Shown here: piece by piece, positions 42,571 to 51,136 of the stretch
Numbering within the stretch: position 1 is the first letter of the stretch
Layout of the letters: every line of letters starts with the position of its first letter
Source of the DNA: Kitasatospora sp. SolWspMP-SS2h
Lineage (GTDB): Bacteria; Actinomycetota; Actinomycetes; Streptomycetales; Streptomycetaceae
Length of the DNA stretch: 64,000 bases
Reading direction: 5' to 3'
Assembly: GCF_003259315.1 (NCBI RefSeq)
Contig: NZ_QLLT01000019.1
Coordinates: forward strand, 1-64,000
The notes under the pieces: model-generated
Database searches by the model: none
Told to the model about the DNA's origin: nothing
The model's input: the letters and a program-made list of their open reading frames with translations, nothing else
Translations under genes and position numbers: made by a program

Positions 42571-43596
42571 ATGACAGAGGACACGACCGGCGGCGGCCGG
42601 GGCGGACGGGTCACCCTCGCGGCCGTCGCCGCGGACGCCGGGGTCTCGGTGGCCACCGTCTCCAAGGTGCTCAACGGCCGGGGGGACATCTCGGCCCTCA
42701 CCAGGAGCAAGGTGCAGGGCCTGCTGGTCCGCCACGGGTACCAACTTCCGCTCGGGCGCCGCCAGGTGGGCATCGTCGACATGCTCATCGACAACATGTC
42801 CAGCTCCTGGTCGGCGGAGCTCGCCCGTGGCGCCGTCGAAGCGGCGGCCGAGCACGGGGTCAGCGTGGCCATCACCACCCGCCAGCTGCGCGGCACCGCC
42901 GAGTCGCGCTGGATCGACCAGGTGCTGCGCCGCGGGACCGACGGCCTGATCGTGGTGCTCGACTCGCTGACGGCCATTGAGCGCGAACTCCTCGACACCG
43001 GTGTGCCGTGCGTCCTGCTCGACCCGGTCGGCGAGCCGCAGCCCGGCTTCCACATGGTGGGGGCCACCAACTGGCAGGGCGGCCTCGACGCGACGCTGCA
43101 CCTGGTCGAACTGGGCCACCGGCGCATCGCCTGCCTCGGCGGGCCGCCGGAGCACTGGTGCGCCCGGGCCCGGCTCGACGGGTACTACGCGGCGCTGGCC
43201 CGCAACGGCCTGCCCATCCGGCCCGAACTGGTGCGCACCGGTCTCTTCCAGGAGGAGTCCGGCCACCGCCTGATGAGCGAACTGCTGGAACTGCCCGAGC
43301 CCCCGACCGCGGTCTTCGCCTGCGACGACGTGCTCGCCATGGGCGCCATCAAGGCCGCGGCCGAACGCGGGCTGACCGTGCCCGGCGACCTCAGCGTGGT
43401 CGGCTTCGACGACGTGCCCTTCACCCAGTGGACCGCCCCGCCGCTCACCACGGTGCGCCAGCCGTTGGCGGTGATGGCGAGCACGGCCGTGCGCATCCTC
43501 ATGCAGCAGCGCGACCGGGCCCCCGAGGAGCCGCAGCGCCTGGAGATGGCCACCACCCTGGTCGTCCGGGGGAGCACCGCGCCGCCCGCCCGCTGA
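42571..43596 (+). CDS. LacI-family transcriptional regulator
   Basis: 341 aa. The N-terminal helix-turn-helix (VTLAAVAADAGVSVATVSKVLNGRGDISALTRSKVQGLLVRHGY, residues about 14-57) is classic LacI. The hinge leads to a periplasmic-binding-protein-like sugar domain (GIVDMLIDNMSSSWSAELARGAVEAA, GLIVVLDS, FDDVPFTQWTAPPLTTVRQP). It stands directly before the transporter operon at 43976. Operators with TTTTCG/CGAAAA arms precede that operon. It is probably a repressor released by an oligosaccharide, as for cellobiose and xylose regulators of streptomycetes. Confidence 0.93.
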   Translation: MTEDTTGGGRGGRVTLAAVAADAGVSVATVSKVLNGRGDISALTRSKVQGLLVRHGYQLPLGRRQVGIVDMLIDNMSSSWSAELARGAVEAAAEHGVSVAITTRQLRGTAESRWIDQVLRRGTDGLIVVLDSLTAIERELLDTGVPCVLLDPVGEPQPGFHMVGATNWQGGLDATLHLVELGHRRIACLGGPPEHWCARARLDGYYAALARNGLPIRPELVRTGLFQEESGHRLMSELLELPEPPTAVFACDDVLAMGAIKAAAERGLTVPGDLSVVGFDDVPFTQWTAPPLTTVRQPLAVMASTAVRILMQQRDRAPEEPQRLEMATTLVVRGSTAPPAR

Positions 43597-43679
43597 TCCG
43601 TCACCCCGGCCGCGCGGCATGGACGTTCGTGCTCTCCCTGCCCCGATCAGCCGGTGTCCGGGCCGATCCGGCACCCAAG

Positions 43680-43720
43680 TTTTCGGAAACCAAGCGAAAA
43701 TTCTGCGGGATGCCTTGACA
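43680..43720 (+). promoter_or_regulatory. LacI-type operator and -35 of the transporter operon
   Basis: TTTTCG (43680-43685) and CGAAAA (43695-43700) are perfect inverted copies with a 9-nt spacer. A consensus -35 TTGACA follows at 43715-43720; no clear -10 was seen. The leader to the first gene start is about 230 nt without another gene. Confidence 0.5.
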
Positions 43721-43975
43721 GGCAGGGGCGCTGGGGCGGAGCCTCACTGCGGTCGGGATCACCGCCCTGACCGGCGGACGGCCGACGGAGTCGGACTCCC
43801 GAGCCTCCCGCCCAGCCCCCACCCATTCGCAGACCGGTTTCGTCACTGCGCCGAAACCGGGCCGGAGCCCCGCCGCAGGGCCCGGCCCGCCCCGCCCGCA
43901 CCGCCGGGCACCGGTCCTGCGCACCCACGCCGAGGCACGGCAGCGCCCGTCGCCACCGGCAGGGAAGGAACGACG

Positions 43976-44941
43976 ATGTCCGTAGAACCGGTCGCGAGGG
44001 AACGTCCCTCCGCCCGCTCCGCGACCAAGGCCCGTCCGGCCGGATCGCTGCGCACCCGCATGTGGCGGGCCCGCTGGATGTACCTGATGATGCTGCCCGG
44101 CCTGCTGTTCTTCGTGGTCTTCTGCTACGTGCCGCTGCTGGGCAACGTCGCGGCCTTCCAGGACTACTCGCCGTTCCTCGGCTTCTCGGGCAGCCAGTGG
44201 GTCGGCTTCCACAACTTCGCCGTGATGCTCGACGACCCCCAGCTGGTCACCGCGGCGAAGAACACGGTGGTGCTGAGCTTCCTCCAGATCGTCTTCGCCT
44301 TCCCGGCGCCGATCGCGCTGGCGGTGCTCCTGAACAGCGTGATGAGCGAGCGGGTCAAGCGCTGGGTCCAGGCCGTGGTGTACCTGCCGCACTTCGTCAG
44401 CTGGGTGATCGTCATCGCCATCTGGCAGCAACTACTCGGCGGCGACGGACTGGTGACCAACCTGATCTCCGACCACGGCACCCAGTCGGTGGCGATCATG
44501 AGTGATCCGCACTGGTTCAAGTCCCTGATCACCGCGCAGGTGATCTGGAAGGACACCGGGTGGAACACCATCATCTTCCTGGCCGCCATCACCCGGATCG
44601 ACTCGCAGCTCTACGAGTCGGCGGCGGTGGACGGCGCCGGGCCGTGGCGCCGGATCTGGCACGTGACGCTGCCCGGCATGCGCGGTGTGCTCGTCCTGAT
44701 GCTGATCCTGCGGCTGGGCAACGTGCTGACCGTCGGATTCGAGCAGATCCTGCTCCAGCAGCACACCGTCGGCATGGAGACCGCGCAGGTCCTGGACACC
44801 TTCGTCTACACCCGCGGCGTGGTCGGCGGGGACTGGGGACTCGCCGCGGCGGCCGGCCTGCTGAAGGGCGTCATCTGCACGGCCCTGGTCGTGGCCGCCA
44901 ACAAGCTCGTCAAGCGCACCGGTTCGGAAGGGGCATTCTGA
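43976..44941 (+). CDS. ABC sugar permease (LplB-type)
   Basis: 321 aa from ATG 43976. Six membrane helices; the first is WMYLMMLPGLLFFVVFCYVPLLG. The EAA loop that contacts the ATPase is YESAAVDGAGPWRRIWHVTLPG (about residues 212-233). This belongs to the LplB branch of CUT1 permeases, which import long or charged oligosaccharides and pair with large lipoproteins of about 550 aa, as found at 46039. No ATPase gene is in the operon; a shared MsiK-type ATPase elsewhere is likely. It overlaps the next gene by 1 nt (TGATG). Confidence 0.93.
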   Translation: MSVEPVARERPSARSATKARPAGSLRTRMWRARWMYLMMLPGLLFFVVFCYVPLLGNVAAFQDYSPFLGFSGSQWVGFHNFAVMLDDPQLVTAAKNTVVLSFLQIVFAFPAPIALAVLLNSVMSERVKRWVQAVVYLPHFVSWVIVIAIWQQLLGGDGLVTNLISDHGTQSVAIMSDPHWFKSLITAQVIWKDTGWNTIIFLAAITRIDSQLYESAAVDGAGPWRRIWHVTLPGMRGVLVLMLILRLGNVLTVGFEQILLQQHTVGMETAQVLDTFVYTRGVVGGDWGLAAAAGLLKGVICTALVVAANKLVKRTGSEGAF

Positions 44942-45915
44942 TGGCCGACACCACCACCCGGCCCCGGCCCCGGCCCCGCACCGCGCCGGCCCCCGCCCCC
45001 GGCGCCCGCCCCCGGCGGGGCCGGACGAGCTCCGCCCGGCCCGTGTGGGCCGAACGCCCGTCCCGGGCCGCGGTGGCGGCCAAGGGAATCGTCCTCGCGG
45101 TGATCTGCCTGGTCGTCCTCTACCCGATGGTCTACATCCTGGCCGTCAGCCTCAGCGACCAGAACGACCTGGCCGGCGACGGCCTGCTGCTGTGGCCGAA
45201 GCACTGGTCGCTGCAGTCCTACCGGACCATCCTGGAAGGCGGCCTGGTCACCCGGGCACTGGTGGTCAGCATCCTGGTCACCGTGGTCGGCACCGCGCTG
45301 TCCATGGTCCTGACCGTCCTCACCGCCTACTCCCTCACCCGCACCCGCGACGTGCCGGGATCGCGCTTCGTCCTGTGGCTCGTCCTCGGCACCATGCTGT
45401 TCAGCGCCGGGATCATCCCCAACTTCCTGATGGTCAAGCAGGTCGGGCTGCTCAACAGCTACTGGGCCCTGATCGTCCCCGGCGCGATCAACGCCTTCAA
45501 CCTGGTGGTCGTCCGCAACGCCTTCATGGAACTGCCCGCCGAACTCCTCGACTCGGCGCGGATCGACGGCGCCAACGACTGGCAGATCCTCCGGAAGATC
45601 GTGCTGCCGCTCTCCAAGGCCGTGCTCGCCGTGGTCGCCCTGTTCTACGCGGTCGCCCTGTGGAGCGACTTCTTCAGCGCGATGATCTACCTCAACGACA
45701 CCACGAAGTGGCCGATCCAACTGGTCCTGCGGCAGTACGTGCTGGAAGGACAGTCGATGGCCCAGCTCGCCCCCAACCCGAACCGCCCGCTGCCCCAGCC
45801 GCAGACCCTGCAGATGGCCGTCACGGTGGTGGCGACCCTGCCCATCCTGATCGTCTACCCCTTCGTGCAGCGGTTCTTCACCAAGGGGATCCTGGTCGGC
45901 GCCGTCAAGGGCTGA
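44941..45915 (+). CDS. ABC sugar permease (YtcP-type)
   Basis: 324 aa. A 45-residue Pro/Arg-rich N-terminal tail precedes six helices. The EAA loop is LLDSARIDGANDWQILRKIVLPLSK (about 199-223). It pairs with the LplB-type permease by a TGATG overlap. The C-terminus (QRFFTKGILVGAVKG) is the usual end for this subfamily. Confidence 0.93.
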   Translation: MADTTTRPRPRPRTAPAPAPGARPRRGRTSSARPVWAERPSRAAVAAKGIVLAVICLVVLYPMVYILAVSLSDQNDLAGDGLLLWPKHWSLQSYRTILEGGLVTRALVVSILVTVVGTALSMVLTVLTAYSLTRTRDVPGSRFVLWLVLGTMLFSAGIIPNFLMVKQVGLLNSYWALIVPGAINAFNLVVVRNAFMELPAELLDSARIDGANDWQILRKIVLPLSKAVLAVVALFYAVALWSDFFSAMIYLNDTTKWPIQLVLRQYVLEGQSMAQLAPNPNRPLPQPQTLQMAVTVVATLPILIVYPFVQRFFTKGILVGAVKG

Positions 45916-46038
45916 GCCCCGCCGATCCACTCCTCCCCGCGCCACCACCCACGTCGCACGCCGCGGCGCGGTCAGCCCTGCGCCGACCCTGCCCAGGCCC
46001 CACCCCACCCTCACCCAGGACACCGGAAAGGCCACGTC

Positions 46039-47724
46039 ATGAGACAGCCGATCACCTCCCCCTTGACCTCCCGCCGCACCCTGCTGACCGGTGCCCTCGG
46101 CATCGGCGCCGGCCTCACCCTCGCCGCCTGCGGCAGCGGCAGTAGCGGGGGCAGCAGCCACACCCCCGGCGGGGCGTTCCGGACCCCCGCCGCCGGTCCG
46201 GTCCCCTCCCCGATGGCCGGTGAGCACCGCGACCCCATCCACGGCGTCCCCGCCGCCTACGACCGCTACCCCTCTGCCGCCGAGCAGTTCACCTCCGTCG
46301 CCAAGGCGCCCGGCAGCGGCGGCACCATGACCGCCCTGATGCAGCTCGCCACCACCCCGGCCCCCGGCCGCGGCGACAACCGCTGGTGGCAGGAGCTGGA
46401 GAAGCGCCTCAACCTGACCTGGCAGCCCACCCTCGTCGGCGGCTCCGACATCGGCGACCGCGCGCAGACCATCATCGCCAGCGGCGACATGCCCGACCTG
46501 TTCAACGTCAACCACTACTTCTCCCCGGCCATCGACCGCAGCGTCAAGCAGGGCGCGTTCGCCGAACTCTCCGACCACCTCGGCGGATCGGCGATCCTGG
46601 AGTACCCGAACCTGGCCCGGCTGCCCGACTGGGCGTGGCGCAACAGCTCCATCGACGGCGCCATCTACGGCGTCCCCCGGCCGACCCCGCTGGTCAACAA
46701 CGTCGCCTTCCACCGCCAGGACTGGCGCAAGAAGCTCGGCATGGACGTGCCGCGCAACGCTGACGACGTGTTCGCGCTGCTCACCGCGTTCACCAAGTCC
46801 TCGCCGGCCGGTGACGGCGTCAAGACCTGGGGCCTGTCCGACCTCAACAGCGGCTTCTTCGCCGCGATGCACCGCGTCCCGTCCACCTGGCGACTCAACC
46901 AGGACGGCACCCTCACCAAGGACCACGAGACCGACGAGTGGGAGGCGATGCTCGTCTACATGCGCAAGCTCTGGGTCGGCGGAGCGTTCCACCCCGACGC
47001 CCCCACCATGCCCTGGGACCAGCAGCGCCAGCTCTTCCTGAACGGCTCGATCGGCATGCACGCCGAGGGCTTCAACGGCATGGTCTCCGTCGGCGGCGAC
47101 CTCGGCGTCATCCAGCGCAACAGCCCCGGCGCCGACCTCCAGCCGATGCTCCCGCCCGGCTTCGACGGCGGCAAGCCGCTCGTCGCCCAGGACACCGGCT
47201 ACTGGGGGTACTACAGCATCCCCGCCAAGCTGCGCGGCAACAAGGACAAGATCCGCGAAGTCCTCCGCGTCTGCGACTACTTCGCCGCGCCCTTTGGCAG
47301 CAGCGAGTACACCTTCGTCAACTACGGCATCGCCGACCACCACTTCACCTACGGCCAGGACGGCGCCCCGGTGCCCACCACCAACGCCGCCCGGCTCTCC
47401 GAGCTCAGCATGGCCTACATGTGCCAGCCCTCCGAGCTGAACTTCTTCTTCCCGGGCCAGCCCGCCCAGGTCGCCCAGGACGCCCAGACCTTCCTGCACG
47501 ACGCGATGCCCGTCAGCGCGCCCAACCCGGTCGTCAACCTGTACTCCGAGACCGCCATCTCCAAGACGCCGGTGCTCAAGCAGCTCATCGACGACCTGAT
47601 GGTCGCCGTCGTCACCGGCCGCAAGCCGATCAGCGCCCTGGCCGAGGCCCGCCAGTCCTGGAAGAGCCAGGGCGGCGACCAGATGCGCGCCGAGTACGAG
47701 AAGGCCCTGGCGAAGAAGAACTGA
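46039..47724 (+). CDS. Extracellular sugar-binding lipoprotein (large, YtcQ/LipO-like)
   Basis: 561 aa. Signal SRRTLLTGALGIGAGLTLAAC has twin Arg and a lipobox (LAAC), so it is likely Tat-exported and lipid-anchored. The mature protein is a two-lobed binding protein of the large class that serves LplB/YtcP permeases (GDMPDLFNVNHYFSPAI, IYGVPRPTPLVNNVAFHRQDW). Many Trp, Tyr and Phe could stack on sugar rings. It lies 123 bp after the second permease, in the same operon. Confidence 0.92.
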   Translation: MRQPITSPLTSRRTLLTGALGIGAGLTLAACGSGSSGGSSHTPGGAFRTPAAGPVPSPMAGEHRDPIHGVPAAYDRYPSAAEQFTSVAKAPGSGGTMTALMQLATTPAPGRGDNRWWQELEKRLNLTWQPTLVGGSDIGDRAQTIIASGDMPDLFNVNHYFSPAIDRSVKQGAFAELSDHLGGSAILEYPNLARLPDWAWRNSSIDGAIYGVPRPTPLVNNVAFHRQDWRKKLGMDVPRNADDVFALLTAFTKSSPAGDGVKTWGLSDLNSGFFAAMHRVPSTWRLNQDGTLTKDHETDEWEAMLVYMRKLWVGGAFHPDAPTMPWDQQRQLFLNGSIGMHAEGFNGMVSVGGDLGVIQRNSPGADLQPMLPPGFDGGKPLVAQDTGYWGYYSIPAKLRGNKDKIREVLRVCDYFAAPFGSSEYTFVNYGIADHHFTYGQDGAPVPTTNAARLSELSMAYMCQPSELNFFFPGQPAQVAQDAQTFLHDAMPVSAPNPVVNLYSETAISKTPVLKQLIDDLMVAVVTGRKPISALAEARQSWKSQGGDQMRAEYEKALAKKN

Positions 47725-47761
47725 CCCGCCGCCCCGCCCGCACCACCCCACTGGAGCCACC

Positions 47762-48958
47762 GTGACCATCAGCATCGGCGTCGTCGGAGCCGGGCAGTTC
47801 GCCCGCGCCTTCATCCCGCTCTTCCAGGCCCACCCCGGCGTGCACGACGTCCGCCTGACCGAGGCCGTCCCCGAGCGGCTGGAGCGCGAGGCCGCCCGCC
47901 ACGGCATCGCCACCACCTACGTGACCTACGAGGAGATGCTCGCCTCCGACGTCGACGCCGTCGCGATCTTCACCCAGCGCTGGACCCACGGCCCGCTCGT
48001 CGTCCGGGCGCTGGAGGCCGGCAAGCACGTCTACTCCTCCGTCCCGATGGCCGTCTCCGAGGAGGAGATAGCGGCGATCGTCGAGGCGGTCGCCCGCACC
48101 GGCCTCACCTACATGATGGGCGAGACCAGCTACTACAACCCGGCCGCCGTCTACTGCCGCGAGCGGCGGGAGGAAGGCGCGTTCGGCGAGATCTTCTACG
48201 CCGAGGGCGACTACGTCCACGACATGGACCTGGGCTTCTACGACGCCTACAAGTTCAGCGGCGGCGAGGGCTGGAAGGCGGACGCCAGCTTCCCGCCCAT
48301 GCACTACCCCACCCACGCCCTCGGCGGGGTGCTCGCCGTCACCGGCTCCCACGTCACCCACGTCTCCTGCCTGGGCATCACCGACACCCGCGGCGACGGC
48401 GTCTTCGACCGCGAGGTCAGCCGCTGGGGCAACGACTTCTCCAACGCCACCGCGCTGTTCCGCACCGCCGACGGCGGCGCGGTGCGCACCAACGAGATGC
48501 GCCGCGTCGGCTACCCGTCGCCGCTGCGCGAGTCCCGGTTCCGGTTCTTCGGCACCGAGGGCAGCTTCGAGCAGCTCGCCACCACCACGCTGTGGCAGGA
48601 CCGCGAGAAGGCCGAGGACATCGAGGAGCTGATGCGCACCGTCCCCACCGCCCGGCTCGACGACGAGGCGCTCGCCGACATCGACCCCTCGCTGCGCGAC
48701 GCGTTCGTCAGCGGCTTCGCCCCGGTGCACGACCTGAGCCGGCTGCCCGCCGAGTTCACCGGGCAGCCCAACGGGCACGAGGGCTCGCACCAGTTCCTCG
48801 CCGACGACTTCGTCACCGCCTGCCTCACCGGCGACCTGCCGCCGGTCAACGCCTGGACCGCCGCCCGCTACACCCTGCCCGGACTGGTCGCCCACCGCTC
48901 CGCGCTGGCCGGCGGCGTCCAGCTGGAGGTCCCGGACTTCGGCGACGCCCCGCGCTGA
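47762..48958 (+). CDS. Gfo/Idh/MocA-family oxidoreductase
   Basis: 398 aa from GTG 47762. Rossmann motif IGVVGAGQFARAF (residues about 4-16) and SVPMAVSEEE in the position of the EKP motif, where the usual Lys is absent. In the C-terminal domain HYPTHALGGVLAVTG supplies the expected His. The altered EKP loop (VPM instead of EKP) places it in a subgroup that may work differently from classical dehydrogenases. It follows the binding protein by 37 bp. Confidence 0.88.
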   Translation: MTISIGVVGAGQFARAFIPLFQAHPGVHDVRLTEAVPERLEREAARHGIATTYVTYEEMLASDVDAVAIFTQRWTHGPLVVRALEAGKHVYSSVPMAVSEEEIAAIVEAVARTGLTYMMGETSYYNPAAVYCRERREEGAFGEIFYAEGDYVHDMDLGFYDAYKFSGGEGWKADASFPPMHYPTHALGGVLAVTGSHVTHVSCLGITDTRGDGVFDREVSRWGNDFSNATALFRTADGGAVRTNEMRRVGYPSPLRESRFRFFGTEGSFEQLATTTLWQDREKAEDIEELMRTVPTARLDDEALADIDPSLRDAFVSGFAPVHDLSRLPAEFTGQPNGHEGSHQFLADDFVTACLTGDLPPVNAWTAARYTLPGLVAHRSALAGGVQLEVPDFGDAPR

Positions 48959-49045
48959 CCCGCCCCGCACCGCCGTCCCGCCGGCCCCTCCCCGGGCGGG
49001 CGGGACGGCCGCACACCTGCCACCGCACCGGAGGAACCGACCACC

Positions 49046-49798
49046 GTGACCGCAACCACCCCGCTGGCCGTCCAGCTCTACGGCCTCAACGAGGCCATGA
49101 CCGCCGACCGCCGCGACACCCTGCGGCGGCTCGCCGCCATGGGCTACTCCGGCGTCGAACCGTACGACGTGCTCACCGACCCGCACCGACTGCGGGCCGA
49201 CCTCGACGAGTTCGGCCTGCGGGCGTGCAGCGCGCACGCCTGGATCACCGGCGAGCAGCAGGCCGAGATCCTCCACGCGCTGCCCGTGGTCGGCGCGGAC
49301 ACCGTGATCCTGCCCTACGCCGCCCCCGAGCGCTTCGCCGACCGCGACGCGGTCGCCGCCCTCGCCGCCGAACTCAACACCGCCGTCCGGGCCGCCGCCG
49401 AGCACGGCATCCGGGTCGGCTACCACAACCACGAGTTCGAACTGTCCACCCCGCTCGACGGCGCCCCCGCCCTGGAGGTGCTCGCCGACCTGCTGGACCC
49501 GGCCGCCGTCCTGGAGGTCGACACCTACTGGGCCGCCGCCGGAGGACAGGACGTCCCGGCGCTGCTCGGCCGCCTCGGCGACCGGGTCCGCCTGCTGCAC
49601 GTCAAGGACGGCCCGATCACCGTCGACCGCGAGCAGCCCAACACCGCCGTCGGCTCCGGCCGGATGCCCGTCCCCGCGGTCCTCGCCGCCGCGCCCGCCG
49701 CCGAGTGGCACATCGTCGAACTCGACCAGTGCGCCGGGGACGTGTTCGACGCCATGGCGCAGAGCCACACCTACCTCACCACGGAGGGCGGGCGATGA
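49046..49798 (+). CDS. Sugar phosphate isomerase/epimerase
   Basis: 250 aa from GTG 49046 (GGAGGA ribosome site). Compact TIM barrel with YHNHEFEL (His/Glu), LEVDTYWAAAGG (Glu/Asp) and HVKDG (His, Asp), as in IolE/inosose-dehydratase-like and epimerase proteins. It ends in an ATGA overlap with the second Gfo/Idh gene. It differs from the 306-aa isomerase at 36941 in length and metal-site spacing, so the two act in different routes. Confidence 0.88.
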   Translation: MTATTPLAVQLYGLNEAMTADRRDTLRRLAAMGYSGVEPYDVLTDPHRLRADLDEFGLRACSAHAWITGEQQAEILHALPVVGADTVILPYAAPERFADRDAVAALAAELNTAVRAAAEHGIRVGYHNHEFELSTPLDGAPALEVLADLLDPAAVLEVDTYWAAAGGQDVPALLGRLGDRVRLLHVKDGPITVDREQPNTAVGSGRMPVPAVLAAAPAAEWHIVELDQCAGDVFDAMAQSHTYLTTEGGR

Positions 49799-50916
49799 CC
49801 CCCGCGCACCAGCACCGCACCGGCCCGATGGGCGTCGCCGTCGTCGGCTGCGGCACCATCAGCGACCAGTACCTGACCAACCTGACGGCCTTCCCCGACC
49901 TGCGGGTGCTGATCTGCGCCGACCTCGACCCGGAACGGGCCCGCGCCCAGGCCGAGGCGTACGGCGTCCCCGCCTGGGGCGACGTCGCGCAGGCGCTCGC
50001 CCGCCCCGACGTCGAACTGGTCGTCAACCTGACCGTCCCCGCCGCGCACGCCGAGGTCGGCCGGGCCGCCGTCGAGGCCGGCAAGCACGTGTGGAACGAG
50101 AAGCCGCTGACCGCCGACGCGGCGAGCGCCCGCGAGCTGCTGAAGGCCGCCGCCGCCGCGGACGTGCGGGTCGGCGGGGCGCCGGACACCTTCCTCGGCG
50201 CCGGGTTGCAGAGCGCGCTGCGGCTGATCGCCTCGGGCGCGATCGGGGCGCCGCTGGCCGCGCTCAGCCTGATGCAGATCCCCGGCCCCGAGTCCTGGCA
50301 CCAGAGCCCCGAGTTCCTCTACCGGGCCGGCGGCGGGCCGCTGTTCGACATGGGGCCGTACTACCTGACCGCCCTGGTCGCCGTGTTCGGCCCGGTCCGC
50401 CGGGTGAGCGCCGTCGGCTCCCGCTCCCGGGACCGCCGCACGATCGGCTCCGGCCCCCGGGCGGGCACCGAGTTCGACGTCACCGTGCCGACCCACGTCT
50501 CGGCGCTGCTCGAATTCGCGGGCGGCGGCTCGGCCACCGCGGTCTTCAGCTTCGAGTCCCCGCAGCTGCGGCTCGGGTTCGTCGAGGTCACCGGCACCGA
50601 CGCCACCCTCGTCCTGCCCGACCCCAACCACTTCGACGGCCCCTCCCGGGTCGAGGACGGCGGGCCCGGACGCGAGGTCGCCGCCACCGGCACGGCGGCC
50701 GGGCGCGGCATCGGCGTCCTGGACATGGCCCGGGCGATCCGCTCCGGCGAGCCGCACCGGGCCACCGGCGAACTCGCCCTGCACGTCCTGGCCGTGATGG
50801 AGGCCGTCGAGGCCGCCGCGGCCACCGGCTCGCCCGTCGAGGTGACGGTCGGCGCCCCGTCGCCGCAGGCCCTCCCCGAGGACTGGGACCCGTACCAGGC
50901 CACTCTCCTGCCCTGA
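49795..50916 (+). CDS. Gfo/Idh/MocA-family oxidoreductase
   Basis: 373 aa. N-terminal GVAVVGCGTISDQYLTN, EKP motif NEKPLTADA, and the C-terminal domain with GGGPLFDMGPYYLTALVAVFGPV. This is the typical dehydrogenase form with Lys retained. It is coupled to the isomerase at 49046 by an ATGA overlap and is the last gene of the transporter operon. Together the three enzymes imply that the imported sugar is oxidised and isomerised rather than simply hydrolysed. Confidence 0.92.
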   Translation: MTPAHQHRTGPMGVAVVGCGTISDQYLTNLTAFPDLRVLICADLDPERARAQAEAYGVPAWGDVAQALARPDVELVVNLTVPAAHAEVGRAAVEAGKHVWNEKPLTADAASARELLKAAAAADVRVGGAPDTFLGAGLQSALRLIASGAIGAPLAALSLMQIPGPESWHQSPEFLYRAGGGPLFDMGPYYLTALVAVFGPVRRVSAVGSRSRDRRTIGSGPRAGTEFDVTVPTHVSALLEFAGGGSATAVFSFESPQLRLGFVEVTGTDATLVLPDPNHFDGPSRVEDGGPGREVAATGTAAGRGIGVLDMARAIRSGEPHRATGELALHVLAVMEAVEAAAATGSPVEVTVGAPSPQALPEDWDPYQATLLP

Positions 50917-51136
50917 TCCCCCGACCCCTTCCGCACGGCCGCGCGGTTGCCCGGCGCAGGGGCCGGTCGTGCGCGGTCGTCACCGGGGTCGGCCCAGGCC
51001 GGCGTCGCGGACCGGCAGGGCCGCCCGGACCCGGTCCGGGCGCGCGCCGGGCATCGCGCGGCCCATCGGGGGTACCCGTCAGCGGACCGTGGCCCCTCCG
51101 CACGGTGAGGTCGGCCGTCCGGCAACGGAGAGTGGC

